Shown: piece by piece, positions 16,549 to 25,639 of the stretch
How positions within the stretch are numbered: the first letter of the stretch is position 1
Layout: each line of letters opens with the position of its first letter
DNA from: Chthonobacter albigriseus
GTDB taxonomy: Bacteria; Pseudomonadota; Alphaproteobacteria; Rhizobiales; Pleomorphomonadaceae
Length of the DNA stretch: 64,000 nucleotides
Assembly: GCF_013839445.1 (NCBI RefSeq)
Contig: NZ_JACDIT010000001.1
Coordinates: 1,172,658 to 1,236,657, forward strand
Direction: 5' to 3'
Made by a program: the position numbers and the translations under genes
The notes under the pieces: generated by a model
What the model saw: the letters and a program-made list of their open reading frames with translations, nothing else
Databases searched by the model: none
What the model was told of the DNA's origin: nothing

Positions 16549-17259
16549 ATGCGGAACGCGGTCACGCAGAAACCAGGCAACAAGATAGGAATGGATGGAT
16601 CAACCGGTCCGATCCACCGATCCAGCGGCCTTGCTGAAGAAGTCTACGAAGCGATTTTTGCGCAACTCATGGCTTTGCGGATCGCTCCAGGAGCTCGTAT
16701 CACAGTGGATAATCTTGTACGGGAGTTGAACGTCTCGCACACACCTATTCGAGAAGCGCTAGGACGACTTGAGGGCGAGGGCCTCGTCGTGAAGACCCAC
16801 CTCGTCGGCTACAGCGCGGCCCCACAGATCACGCGCCGTCGTTTCGACGAACTCTACGAACTAAGGCTGTTGCTCGAGCCGGACGCGACCCGCCGCGCCG
16901 CTGGCCGGATCGACGCTGACGGCCTGGCCGCTCTCCGGGACGCGGCCGGCGTGATGATGCAGCGTACGACCGGTGACGAGCGTGCCCGGTACTCATCCTT
17001 TGCTCGCCAGGACGCGATCTTCCACGACGATATCCTGGCGATCGCGGGCAACGAGTTGATCCGCGAAACGCTGGCCCACCAGCACACGCATTTCCACATC
17101 TTCCGCCTCATGTTTCACGCGCGGGTCACCGAGGAAGCCCTGGACGAACATGATGCGATCCTGAACGCCCTTTCCGCTGGAGATGGTGAGGCGGCGGAAA
17201 TGGCGATGAGGCGGCATATCGAGCGGTCGAGAGACCGGCTCCTGCCAGCCTTCGACTAG
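16549..17259 (+). CDS. GntR-family (FCD) transcriptional regulator
   Basis: A 236-residue repressor-type regulator. The N-terminal winged helix is VYEAIFAQLMALRIAPG, then ITVDNLVRELNVSHTPIREA with the GntR recognition helix. The C-terminal FCD domain has the metal-binding pattern (FDELYELRLLLE; IFHDDILAIAGN; LDEHDAILNAL; MRRHIERSRD). The chosen ATG follows AGGGG by about nine bases; another ATG 14 codons on is possible. It is divergent from the dehydrogenase operon and upstream of transport system A, so it probably senses the imported sugar or an intermediate. Confidence 0.9.
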   Translation: MRNAVTQKPGNKIGMDGSTGPIHRSSGLAEEVYEAIFAQLMALRIAPGARITVDNLVRELNVSHTPIREALGRLEGEGLVVKTHLVGYSAAPQITRRRFDELYELRLLLEPDATRRAAGRIDADGLAALRDAAGVMMQRTTGDERARYSSFARQDAIFHDDILAIAGNELIRETLAHQHTHFHIFRLMFHARVTEEALDEHDAILNALSAGDGEAAEMAMRRHIERSRDRLLPAFD

Positions 17260-17508
17260 CGCCTGGCGGCTTTCCGGGCGGCCGCTGCGGCGTGCTTCTC
17301 GGACCGGGCCGCCTGGCATCGAGGACATCCGAAGAACGAGGTGAGACGGACGATCCGGTCCAACCGGTCTCCGAGGGGATACCTGCGCCCTGTCGACGGA
17401 TGCACCTCCACTTTTCGAGACGGCCGCAGGGAGGCGGATGTCTTGGACCAACCCGCAGACCCGTGCCGCGGGACATGCGGACGAAGATCGGATTTTTGGG
17501 AGGAGACT

Positions 17509-18459
17509 ATGAAAACAACGGCCAATCTGACGGCTGCACTCGCAGCCACGCTTCTACTCGGCGGCGTAGCCCATGCCCAGGAGAAGAAGGTCATCGCGGT
17601 GTCCATACCCGCTGCCGACCACGGCTGGACCGCCGGCGTCGTCTACCACGCCAACGCGGCGGCCGAGGAGATCAACAACGCATTTCCAGGCGTCGAGGTC
17701 ATCGTGAAGACCTCGCCGTCAGCAAGCGCCCAGGTCAGCGCCATCGAGGATATCTCGGCTGGCAGGGGCATGGACGCCCTGGTCATCCTGCCGCACAGCT
17801 CCGAGGAACTGACGTCTCCGGTCAAGCAGATCAAGGAGAGCGGGACCTTCATCACCGTCGTGGACCGGGGCCTCACCGACCCGACCATCCAGGATCTCTA
17901 CCTGGCCGGCGACAACATCGCCGTGGGCCATACCACGGCAAAGTTCCTGGTCGAAAAGCTGGGCGGCAAGGGAAACCTCGTCGTTCTGCGAGGCATCCCG
18001 ACGGTCATCGACGACGAGCGCATCAAGGGCTTCGAGGACGGGATCAAGGGCAGCGATCTGAAGATCCTCGACATCCAGTACGCGAACTGGAACAGCGACG
18101 ACGCCTTCAAGGTTATGCAGGACTTCCTTTCCAAGTACCCGCAGATCGATGCGGTTTGGGCCAACGATGACGACATGCTGCTGGGCGTTCTCGAAGCGAT
18201 GAAGCAGTCCGGTCGGACCGACATCAAGTACGCGCTTGGCGGCAACGGGATGAAGGAAATCATCGAGAAGGTCATGGCCGGCGACCCGGTCACCCCGATC
18301 GAAACGCCGTATCCGCCGTCCATGATCAAGACCGCGATCTACATGACCGCGGCGCAGTTCACGGGCCAGGCGCCGATCCGCGGCACGGTGAAACTGGACG
18401 CTCCGCTCATCACCAAGGAGAACGCCGGCGAATACTACTTCCCGGACTCGCCGTTCTGA
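17509..18459 (+). CDS. Sugar ABC transporter substrate-binding protein 1 (system A)
   Basis: Periplasmic binding protein of the ribose/galactose (PBP type 1) class, 316 residues. It has a signal peptide (MKTTANLTAALAATLLLGG ending AHAQ), then IAVSIPAADHGWTAGV, the second-lobe entry AGDNIAVGHTTAKFL and AVWANDDDMLLGVLEA. GGAGGAG stands before the ATG. It is about 60 percent like the second binding protein at the other end of the operon. First gene of the transport set; ligand unknown. Confidence 0.93.
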   Translation: MKTTANLTAALAATLLLGGVAHAQEKKVIAVSIPAADHGWTAGVVYHANAAAEEINNAFPGVEVIVKTSPSASAQVSAIEDISAGRGMDALVILPHSSEELTSPVKQIKESGTFITVVDRGLTDPTIQDLYLAGDNIAVGHTTAKFLVEKLGGKGNLVVLRGIPTVIDDERIKGFEDGIKGSDLKILDIQYANWNSDDAFKVMQDFLSKYPQIDAVWANDDDMLLGVLEAMKQSGRTDIKYALGGNGMKEIIEKVMAGDPVTPIETPYPPSMIKTAIYMTAAQFTGQAPIRGTVKLDAPLITKENAGEYYFPDSPF

Positions 18460-18530
18460 TCCCAACCCCCGGCGCTGGGCGCCAGGCGCGTCCAGCACCA
18501 CGTTTTCCATCGAAAAGAAGGCGCAAGCCA

Positions 18531-19118
18531 ATGCCAGGCAAGAAAATCCTGATGCTCACCGGCGAGTTCACCGAGGAATACGAGATCTTCGTCTTCCAGC
18601 AGGGCATGGAAGCCGTCGGCCATACCGTGCATGTCATCTGCCCCGACAAGAAGGCGGGCGACATCATCAAGACGTCCCTGCACGACTTCGAGGGTCACCA
18701 GACCTACACGGAAAAGCCAGGGCACGACTTCGTCATCAACAAGACCTTCTCGGAAGTCGATGTCGACGCCTATGACGCAGTGTACTGCGCCGGAGGACGC
18801 GGCCCCGAGTACATCCGGACGGACAAGCGGATCCAGGCGATGGTCCGCCACTTCGTGGACCGGAAGAAGCCGATCTTCACGATCTGCCACGGGGTCCAGA
18901 TCCTGATCGCCGTGGAGGGCGCGGTGCGCGGCAAGAAGGTCGCGGCGCTCGCGGCCTGCGAACCGGAGGTCACTCTGGCTGGCGGCACCTACGTGGACCT
19001 GTCGCCGACGGAAGCTTTCGTCGACGGCACCATGGTGTCCGCCAAGGGCTGGACGGCGCTCGCAGCCTTCATGCGCGAATGCCTCAAGGTGCTCGGTACG
19101 GAAATCCGCCACGCCTGA
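18531..19118 (+). CDS. DJ-1/PfpI family protein
   Basis: A 195-residue class I glutamine-amidotransferase-like protein. KILMLTGEFTEEYEIF is at the N-terminus, YDAVYCAGGRGPEYIR precedes the nucleophile elbow FTICHGVQIL (Cys about 122), and the acid/His partners are less clear. Family members act as glyoxalase-III or deglycase-like enzymes, chaperones or PfpI peptidases. Lying inside a sugar transport operon, a role in handling a reactive carbonyl sugar or a glycated intermediate is plausible but not shown. Confidence 0.88.
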   Translation: MPGKKILMLTGEFTEEYEIFVFQQGMEAVGHTVHVICPDKKAGDIIKTSLHDFEGHQTYTEKPGHDFVINKTFSEVDVDAYDAVYCAGGRGPEYIRTDKRIQAMVRHFVDRKKPIFTICHGVQILIAVEGAVRGKKVAALAACEPEVTLAGGTYVDLSPTEAFVDGTMVSAKGWTALAAFMRECLKVLGTEIRHA

Positions 19119-19139
19119 TCGGGTCGGGATCGGCCGGCT

Positions 19140-19173
19140 GGCCGGGGATCAGCCTTCAGGCTGCGCCCCGGCC
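19140..19173 (+). terminator. Bipartite hairpin before the system A ATPase
   Basis: Stem GGCCGGGG / CCCCGGCC with an inner stem AGCC-TTCA-GGCT, followed by TTT. It could cause partial termination or protect the upstream mRNA, lowering ATPase expression relative to binding protein 1 and the PfpI protein. Confidence 0.6.
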
Positions 19174-19230
19174 TTTCCGCCGAAGCGACCCCAAAGGCTG
19201 TTCCTGACGGTGCTGGGTGCAGGAGGAAGA

Positions 19231-20739
19231 ATGGGCTCCGGCGATATTGTTCTCGAGGGCCGGGGTCTGTTCCGATCCTTCGGCCCTGTGGAGGTCCTGA
19301 GCGGAATCGACATCGTGCTCAGGGCCGGCGAGGTCCATGCGGTCATTGGTGAAAACGGTGCCGGCAAGTCGACGCTCATGCGGCTCCTGTCCGGCCATCT
19401 GGAACCGACCAAGGGCACGGTGGCCATCGATGGCGTGCCCTGCACTTTCCGCGGCCCGGTGGATGCGGAGCATCGAGGCATCGTTCTCGTCCACCAGGAG
19501 ATCCTGCTCGCACCCCATCTGACGGTGGCCGAGAACATCTTCCTGGGGCGCGAAAAGCGCCGCGGGCTCATCCTCGACGACCGGCGGATGAACCGCGAAG
19601 CGGCTGCCGCCGTCCTGGACCTCGGCGCAGACATCGACCCGACGACCGCTGTCGAGCGGCTCTCGATCGCCCAGCGTCAGCTCGTCCAGATCGCCCGGGC
19701 GCTAGCGGTCGACCATCGCGTGGTCATCTTCGACGAACCGACCGCCTCCCTGACGCCGGTCGAAGCCGACGCACTCTTCCGGGTGATCGCACGCCTCAGG
19801 GAGCGCGGGATAGCGGTGCTCTACATTTCGCACCGCCTGGCCGAAGTGAAGGCGATCGCCGATGTCGTGACGGTGCTGCGCGACGGCCGTCTCGTCGCGC
19901 ATCACGACGCGTCAGAGCTCGAACCGTTCGACATGGCTCGCCTGATGGTGGGCCGCGACATGTCGAACCTTTATCCGGAGCGCAGGCCGCCGCCAGCCGC
20001 CGCGGACATCGTTCTGGAGGCGCGGGACGTCAGTGTCCCCGGGTTTGTGGAGAACGCCTCGTTCGTGCTCAGGAAGGGCGAGATCCTGGGGTTCGGCGGC
20101 CTGATCGGAGCGGGGCGCACGGAACTTCTGGAAGGTGTGCTCGGGCTCCGGCCATCGACAGGCGAGGTGCGGGTCAATGGCAAGGCGGTCCGTTTCCGGA
20201 CGGTTCACGACAGCATGCAGGCGGGGATCGTCTACCTGTCCGAGGACCGGAAGGGCAAAGGCCTGCTCGTCGGCCAGGACCTGCGTACCAACCTGACGCT
20301 GTCCGCGCTCGACCGCTTCCGCCGCGGGCCGCTCATCGACAAGGCCCGCGAGTGGGCCGCCCTCGATCGGGCGATCACCGCGTTCGACATCCGCACGCGC
20401 CGTCGCGACATCAATGCAGGGCAGCTCTCCGGCGGAAACCAGCAGAAGCTGCTGCTCGCCAAATCCATGCTGATCGAGCCGGACATCGTCGTCATCGACG
20501 AGCCGACCCGCGGCATCGACATCGGCACCAAGGCCGAGATCTACCGCTTCATCGCCAAGCTGGCAGCGGATGGCAAGGCCGTCATCGTCATCTCCTCGGA
20601 GATGCCGGAACTGATCGGCGTCTCCCACCGCGTGGTCGTCATGCGCGGCGGACACATCGCGGGAGAAGTCGATGGAGCCCGCATGACCGAAGCCGAGATC
20701 GTGGTGCTCGCCACCGGCGTTGCCGCCCAAGCTGCCTGA
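19231..20739 (+). CDS. Sugar ABC transporter ATP-binding protein (system A)
   Basis: RbsA-type tandem ATPase, 502 residues, cytoplasmic face of the importer. The first domain has Walker A GENGAGKST (40-48), the signature region RLSIAQRQLVQIARAL and Walker B VVIFDEPTASL. The second has the usual degenerate Walker A GLIGAGRTE, the signature LSGGNQQKLLLAKS and IVVIDEPTRGID. The ATG after AGGAGGAAGA is preferred over a GTG seven codons earlier. The stop is 12 bases before the permease start. Confidence 0.95.
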   Translation: MGSGDIVLEGRGLFRSFGPVEVLSGIDIVLRAGEVHAVIGENGAGKSTLMRLLSGHLEPTKGTVAIDGVPCTFRGPVDAEHRGIVLVHQEILLAPHLTVAENIFLGREKRRGLILDDRRMNREAAAAVLDLGADIDPTTAVERLSIAQRQLVQIARALAVDHRVVIFDEPTASLTPVEADALFRVIARLRERGIAVLYISHRLAEVKAIADVVTVLRDGRLVAHHDASELEPFDMARLMVGRDMSNLYPERRPPPAAADIVLEARDVSVPGFVENASFVLRKGEILGFGGLIGAGRTELLEGVLGLRPSTGEVRVNGKAVRFRTVHDSMQAGIVYLSEDRKGKGLLVGQDLRTNLTLSALDRFRRGPLIDKAREWAALDRAITAFDIRTRRRDINAGQLSGGNQQKLLLAKSMLIEPDIVVIDEPTRGIDIGTKAEIYRFIAKLAADGKAVIVISSEMPELIGVSHRVVVMRGGHIAGEVDGARMTEAEIVVLATGVAAQAA

Positions 20740-20751
20740 AGGACCGAACAC

Positions 20752-21756
20752 ATGACCCATGCTTCCGAGACCACGGTGCCGCGGCCGGGCGGCGGCTTCC
20801 GTATAGACCTGAAAGCGGCCGCGCCATTCATAGCGCTCGCGGTACTCCTGGTGTTCGGCGCGCTGCTGAACCCGAACTTCGTGTCGGCCGCCAATCTCCT
20901 GAACGTGCTGACCCGCTGCGCCTTCATCGCGATCATCGCGGTGGGCGCCACCTTCGTGATCGCCTCCGGCGGCCTTGACCTCTCGGTCGGTTCGATGGCG
21001 GCCTTCATCGCCGGCTCGATGATCCTGATCATGAACGGCATGGGCGGCGACCCGACCATCGGTACCATCGCGCTCGCCATGCTCATCGCTCTTGGGATCG
21101 GGGCGCTCTGCGGACTGGCGAACGGGGTGGTGACGACTGCCGGTCGAATAGAACCCTTCATCGTCACGCTCGGGACCATGGGCATCTTCCGCGCCCTGGT
21201 GATCTGGCTTGCCGAGGGCGGGTCGATCGCCATGAAGGACCAGGAGCTGCGTGCCCTCTATCGCCCGGTCTACTTCGGCAATGTCTTCGGCATCCCCATT
21301 CCCGTGCTCGTGTTCCTCGCCGTCGCGGCGATCGCCGCCTTCGTTCTCTACAAAACCCGCTTCGGGCGACACGTGCTCGCCGTGGGATCGAACGAGGAGG
21401 TCGCCCGCTATTCCGGCATCCCCGTCGGCCGGGTCCGCACGCTGACCTATGTCGTGCAGGGTCTCTGCGTGGCTGTCGCGGTGCTGGTCTACGTGCCGCG
21501 GCTAGGCGCTGCGACGCCGACAACCGGCCTGCTATGGGAGCTCCAGGCCATCACCGCCGTGGTGATCGGCGGCACGGCGCTTCGGGGCGGCACCGGCCGG
21601 GTCTGGGGAACTGTCTGCGGGGCTCTGATCTTGGAGGTGGTGGGCAACATCATGGTGCTGTCCGACCTGGTCTCCGAATACCTCATCGGCGCGGTTCAGG
21701 GCGCCATCATCATCGTCGCCATGCTGGTCCAGCGCTCGATGTCGCGCCGGACCTGA
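20752..21756 (+). CDS. Sugar ABC transporter permease (system A)
   Basis: RbsC-type inner-membrane permease, 334 residues with about nine or ten hydrophobic segments. The family motif FVIASGGLDLSVGSM is at about residues 66-80, with RFGRHVLAVGSNEEVARYSG in the cytoplasmic loop and VVIGGTALRGGTGRVWGT near the C-terminus. A single permease gene suggests a homodimer. It is followed by a short GGGTGG/CCACCC hairpin (21781-21794) and the second binding-protein gene. Confidence 0.95.
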   Translation: MTHASETTVPRPGGGFRIDLKAAAPFIALAVLLVFGALLNPNFVSAANLLNVLTRCAFIAIIAVGATFVIASGGLDLSVGSMAAFIAGSMILIMNGMGGDPTIGTIALAMLIALGIGALCGLANGVVTTAGRIEPFIVTLGTMGIFRALVIWLAEGGSIAMKDQELRALYRPVYFGNVFGIPIPVLVFLAVAAIAAFVLYKTRFGRHVLAVGSNEEVARYSGIPVGRVRTLTYVVQGLCVAVAVLVYVPRLGAATPTTGLLWELQAITAVVIGGTALRGGTGRVWGTVCGALILEVVGNIMVLSDLVSEYLIGAVQGAIIIVAMLVQRSMSRRT

Positions 21757-21838
21757 ACGCGCCTGTCGACGGAGCCAGAGGGGTGGAGCCACCCGATGGC
21801 CGACGAAGAACCGGCTCCGCATGTGGAGGAATGGACTG

Positions 21839-22780
21839 ATGCGTACCTTGATGTTGGGATTTGCCGTTGCAGCGACCGTGGTCGGCGGCTCGGCCTTCGC
21901 CCAGGAGAAGTCGGTCACGATGGCCGTGTCGATTCCGGCTGCGGACCATGGCTGGACGGGCGGCGTGGTCTACCATGCCGAACGCGAGAAGGCGGCCCTC
22001 GAGGCGCGCTATCCCGGCCTGAAGATCATCCTCAAGACCTCGCCGGACGGCGCCTCGCAGGCGAATGCGCTGGAGGACCTGTCCGCCCAGGGGATCGACG
22101 CGCTCGTCACCCTGCCCCACAACTCAGACGAACTCACCGATCCCGTGCGCCGCGTGAAGGAAAGCGGGGTCTTCGTCACGGTCGTCGACCGCGCCCTCTC
22201 CGATCCCACGATCCAGGATCTCTACGTCGCCGGCAACAATCCTGAGCTCGGCCGCGTGGCCGGCGAGTACATGAAGAAGGAGCTCGGCCAGGGCGACATC
22301 GTCGTGATCCGCGGGCTGCCGATCGTGATCGACGAACAGCGGGTCACCGCCTTCAACGCGGCGATCGAAGGGTCCGGCATCAAGGTGCTCGACAGCCAGT
22401 ACGGCAACTGGTCCCGCGACGACGCCTTCAAGGTGATGCAGGACTTCCTGACCAAGCACCCGAAGATCGACGCGGTCTGGTGCCAGGACGACGACATGGC
22501 CGTCGGCGTTCTGGAGGCCATCCAGCAGTCTGGCCGCAGCGACATCAAGTTCGTCGTGGGCGGCGCCGGCATGAAGGACATGATCAAGCGCGTGATGGAC
22601 GGCGATCCGATGATCCCGGTCAACGTGCTCTATCCGCCGTCCATGATCGCGACGGCCATGGATCTCACGGCCGCCGGGCTCTACGATCAGGTGCCGGTGC
22701 GCGGGAGCTACATCCTGGCAGCCCCGCTCGTCACCAAGGACAACGCGGCGGAGTATTACTTCCCCGACAGTCCGTTCTGA
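21839..22780 (+). CDS. Sugar ABC transporter substrate-binding protein 2 (system A)
   Basis: Periplasmic binding protein of 313 residues, paralogous to binding protein 1. Shared blocks include AVSIPAADHGWT, VVYHA, SDPTIQDLYVAG versus TDPTIQDLYLAG, and the identical ending YYFPDSPF. Signal peptide MRTLMLGFAVAATVV to AFAQ. GGAGGA lies eight bases before the chosen ATG; an ATG six codons upstream overlaps that site. Two receptors for one ATPase/permease pair would widen or tune substrate range. Confidence 0.93.
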   Translation: MRTLMLGFAVAATVVGGSAFAQEKSVTMAVSIPAADHGWTGGVVYHAEREKAALEARYPGLKIILKTSPDGASQANALEDLSAQGIDALVTLPHNSDELTDPVRRVKESGVFVTVVDRALSDPTIQDLYVAGNNPELGRVAGEYMKKELGQGDIVVIRGLPIVIDEQRVTAFNAAIEGSGIKVLDSQYGNWSRDDAFKVMQDFLTKHPKIDAVWCQDDDMAVGVLEAIQQSGRSDIKFVVGGAGMKDMIKRVMDGDPMIPVNVLYPPSMIATAMDLTAAGLYDQVPVRGSYILAAPLVTKDNAAEYYFPDSPF

Positions 22781-22887
22781 GCACCGATCGAGGGAAGAAA
22801 ACTGGCTCATGATCATCCATGAGCAATTGGGTTCGGGCGCCAAGCGCTCATCGCGATGGCATGGACCATCAGTGCTCCGACCATGCT

Positions 22888-22913
22888 ACGGCCACCGCTT
22901 CAGCGGTGGCCGT
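22888..22913. terminator. Bidirectional terminator between system A and the FadR gene
   Basis: Near-perfect palindrome with 12-base arms (ACGGCCACCGCT and its complement) around TC, followed by TTTCCGTT on the plus strand. It lies between the convergent ends of the binding-protein and FadR genes, so it can stop transcription from both sides. Confidence 0.75.
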
Positions 22914-23023
22914 TTCCGTTACGCGGGAGCGGTGCAGCGTGACCGGTTGGAAACCTCCGGCGGAGCCGGACGGCCACCAGCGAGGCCCTGCCACGGACGG
23001 AGGAAGAGGGGTGGCTCTTCCCT

Positions 23024-23836
23024 TCAATCCGCCGAGGGTCGGTTGATGAACTCATCCGTGTTGGCCAGGAGCCGCTTCACGGCTCGCCGCGCGACCTCAG
23101 GCCGCTGCAGGCGGATCGCCTTCTCGATATCCTCGTGGAGGCTCTGGGCGTGCCGGATGTCGTTCGCCTCACGCGTGATGAACGTGAAGAGCTGGAGCAG
23201 CGCCGAATCGATCATCGCTCCCAGCGGGAGGAGAAGGTCGTTGCCGGCCGCCTTGAGAATCGCCAGATGAAAGCGGGTATCAGCGGCCGCGCGATTGGAC
23301 AGCGTCGAGGCCGTACCCATTTCGCGGCACGCCGCACTGATCGTTTCCATCTCCGCTTCGGTCCGCCGTTCCGCAGCCAAGGCCGCGGCCTCAGGCTCTA
23401 TGATCGCTCGAAACTCCTGCACCGTCTTCAGAAAGGTCCGGTTGCCCGGCGCGGCGGCGTACCAGGTGAGCACGTCCCGGTCGAGGAGGTTCCAGTATTC
23501 GCGAGGCTCGACCCAGCTTCCAATTTTCTGGCGGGAGGCGATCAGGTTCTTCGCGGTCAGCGTCTTCACCGCTTCCCGGACGACCGAGCGGCTGACGCCG
23601 AAACTGTCCGACCATTCCGCCTCGTTCGGCAGGATCGTGCCGGGCGGATAGTCGCCGCGGACGATCCGGAGGCCGATCTCCTGAACGACCGCCGCGTGCA
23701 CGGATTGCCCGGCAACGGCGATCGGACCTGCCGCCCCGAGAGGCGTCCGGCGGCTTCTGGGAGACAGCGGAATCGGAGCCACTTTGGTCTGCACCAACTC
23801 CGTAGTTTCGCCGTCCCGCCGCTTCACCATCGTCAT
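23024..23836 (-). CDS. FadR-type GntR regulator (system B)
   Basis: A 270-residue regulator. The winged helix spans about residues 48-115 (VQEIGLRIVRGDYPPGT; EAEWSDSFGVSRSVVREAVK; LIASRQKIGSWVEP), followed by an all-helical FCD domain (EFRAIIEPEAAALAAER; DTRFHLAILKAAGND; LHEDIEKAI). The N-terminal 40 residues are basic and probably disordered. It is the third gene after the ATPase and permease of system B, 12 bases from the permease, so it probably controls its own operon and perhaps the divergent system C. Confidence 0.9.
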   Translation of the reverse strand: MTMVKRRDGETTELVQTKVAPIPLSPRSRRTPLGAAGPIAVAGQSVHAAVVQEIGLRIVRGDYPPGTILPNEAEWSDSFGVSRSVVREAVKTLTAKNLIASRQKIGSWVEPREYWNLLDRDVLTWYAAAPGNRTFLKTVQEFRAIIEPEAAALAAERRTEAEMETISAACREMGTASTLSNRAAADTRFHLAILKAAGNDLLLPLGAMIDSALLQLFTFITREANDIRHAQSLHEDIEKAIRLQRPEVARRAVKRLLANTDEFINRPSAD

Positions 23837-23848
23837 CCGCTCCGATTG

Positions 23849-24871
23849 TCAACTCTCCGTGTCGCGATAGGCGCGGATCCTGTCAAACGCAACTGCTAAA
23901 ACGATAAAGCTGCCGACAAACGCGCCCTGCCAGAAGGTTCCGATGCCGAGCAGGATCAGGCTGTTGCGGATCACCTCGATGAGGGCGGCGCCGACCACCG
24001 AACCGAACACCGTCCCGGCTCCGCCAAGCAGGTTCGCTCCTCCGATCACGGTCGCGGCGATCACACTCAGTTCCATCGACTGACCGAGGTTGGTGGTCAC
24101 GCCACCCAACCATCCGGCTTCGAGCACCCCGGCGATCCCGGCCATCAGAGAGGAGAACACGTAGACAGAGACTTTCACCCGTGCGACCGCGATGCCGGTC
24201 AGCCCCGCCGCGCGCTCGTTCGCACCGATGGCAAACACGTGGGTTCCCCATCGCGTCCACCGAAGGAGGAGGGCCGTCGCCACGCCGAACAGGAACAGCG
24301 CGATGACCGGGTTGGCGATCGAGAACGTGGAACCGCCGCCGAGCTGAAAAAGGAGCTTCTCGTCCGGCCCGAACTGGAAGACGACCCTGTTTCCCGAGAT
24401 CACCATCGCAAGGCTGCGCGCGACCGACAGCATGCCGAGCGTCACCACGAAGGAGGGAATGCGCACGTAGGCGATCAGCGCGCCGTTGATGAGCCCGACC
24501 AACGCGGACACCGCCAGTGCAAGCGCCGCACTCGGCACAAGCCCCCAGCCGGCATTCATCGTGATGGCGAGCACCATGGCACTCAGACAGAGCACGGAGC
24601 CGACGGACAGATCGATACCGCCGGAGATGATGACCACCGTCATGCCGAGCGCGACGATGCCGACGAAAGCGAAATTGCGGGTCACGTTGAAGAGGTTCTG
24701 CGGTGTCGCGAACGTTTCGGTCAGGAGCGTGAGCGACAGGCCCGCGGCGACCATCGCCAGGAACACCCAGAAGGCCTGATGACCGACGATCCGACCGACG
24801 AACGTATGGGACTGTCGGCCGATCACCGCTTCGAGGCGGCCGTCTTCGGTGGCATCCGTCTTCTCAAGCAT
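23849..24871 (-). CDS. Sugar ABC transporter permease (system B)
   Basis: RbsC/FrcC-type permease of 340 residues with about ten hydrophobic segments. The family motif VVIISGGIDLSVGSV and the loop RWGTHVFAIGANERAAGLTG are present, and VIGGANLLGGAGTVFGSV is near the C-terminus. The gene overlaps the ATPase gene by eight bases. No binding-protein gene lies on this strand; one of the two binding proteins across the divergent promoter probably serves it. Confidence 0.93.
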   Translation of the reverse strand: MLEKTDATEDGRLEAVIGRQSHTFVGRIVGHQAFWVFLAMVAAGLSLTLLTETFATPQNLFNVTRNFAFVGIVALGMTVVIISGGIDLSVGSVLCLSAMVLAITMNAGWGLVPSAALALAVSALVGLINGALIAYVRIPSFVVTLGMLSVARSLAMVISGNRVVFQFGPDEKLLFQLGGGSTFSIANPVIALFLFGVATALLLRWTRWGTHVFAIGANERAAGLTGIAVARVKVSVYVFSSLMAGIAGVLEAGWLGGVTTNLGQSMELSVIAATVIGGANLLGGAGTVFGSVVGAALIEVIRNSLILLGIGTFWQGAFVGSFIVLAVAFDRIRAYRDTES

Positions 24872-25604
24872 GGTCGATGGCCCCCGTGATCAGACCCGTG
24901 ACTTCCTCCGGAGAGGTCGCTTGCGTCGCTTTGTTGGCAACGACGCGGCCCCGGCGCAGGACGACCACCCGGTCCGCGACCGAGAACACGTCCGGCATGC
25001 GATGGCTGATCAGGACGACCGCCACCCCGTGCGACTTCAATTCCCGGATCAGGGCCAGCACTTCGGCCACCTGCCGAACCGATATGGCGGCAGTCGGCTC
25101 GTCCATCAGTACGATGTCGGCGTTGGAGAGCCGTGTCCGTGCAATCGCCACGGCCTGTCGCTGGCCGCCCGACATGGACTTGACGAGATCCTTGGGCCGG
25201 GTTTCCGAGCGGAGCGCCTTGAAGAGCTCCGCCGCCCGCCGGTTCATCGCGGCGTAGTCCACAATCCGGAACGGCCCGAAGCGGCGTGTGAGTTCGCGCC
25301 CCAGGAACACGTTCACCGCGGCCGTTAGATTATCGCAGAGCGCGAGGTCCTGGTAGACGATCTCGATACCGTTCTGGCGGGCGTCGAGCGGCCCGTGAAA
25401 CACCGTTTCCCGATCCTTGAGGTAGAGCCGCCCTTGGGTTGGCCGGAAGTTGCCGGCGACGATCTTCACCAGCGTCGACTTGCCTGCGCCGTTGTCGCCC
25501 ATCAACCCGACGACCTCGCCGGCCGACAGCGACAGCGAGACGTCGTCGAGGGCGTGGATCGCCCCGAAATGCTTGGACACGCCATCGAGGCGCAACACCG
25601 TCAT
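24864..25604 (-). CDS. Sugar ABC transporter single-domain ATPase (system B)
   Basis: A 246-residue single-NBD ATPase, in contrast to the 500-residue double ATPases of systems A, C, D and F. Walker A GDNGAGKST (36-44), signature MSGGQRQAVAIAR, Walker B IVLMDEPTAAI and the switch His in VVLISHRM are all intact. Single-domain members resemble FrcA of fructose transporters in rhizobia and work as homodimers. It is the first gene of a three-gene operon (ATPase, permease, FadR). Confidence 0.93.
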   Translation of the reverse strand: MTVLRLDGVSKHFGAIHALDDVSLSLSAGEVVGLMGDNGAGKSTLVKIVAGNFRPTQGRLYLKDRETVFHGPLDARQNGIEIVYQDLALCDNLTAAVNVFLGRELTRRFGPFRIVDYAAMNRRAAELFKALRSETRPKDLVKSMSGGQRQAVAIARTRLSNADIVLMDEPTAAISVRQVAEVLALIRELKSHGVAVVLISHRMPDVFSVADRVVVLRRGRVVANKATQATSPEEVTGLITGAIDHA

Positions 25605-25639
25605 CGCTGTCCTCCCTTTGCCCTGCCTGGATAAGAGCG

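Noticed and set aside
19912-21372. 486-residue minus-strand frame
   Set aside because: Antisense to the system A ATPase and permease; acidic, His/Asp/Gly-rich shadow without motif.
22781-23023. Possible small gene after system A
   Set aside because: The space is taken by a clear bidirectional hairpin, and the frames there lack ribosome sites and motifs.
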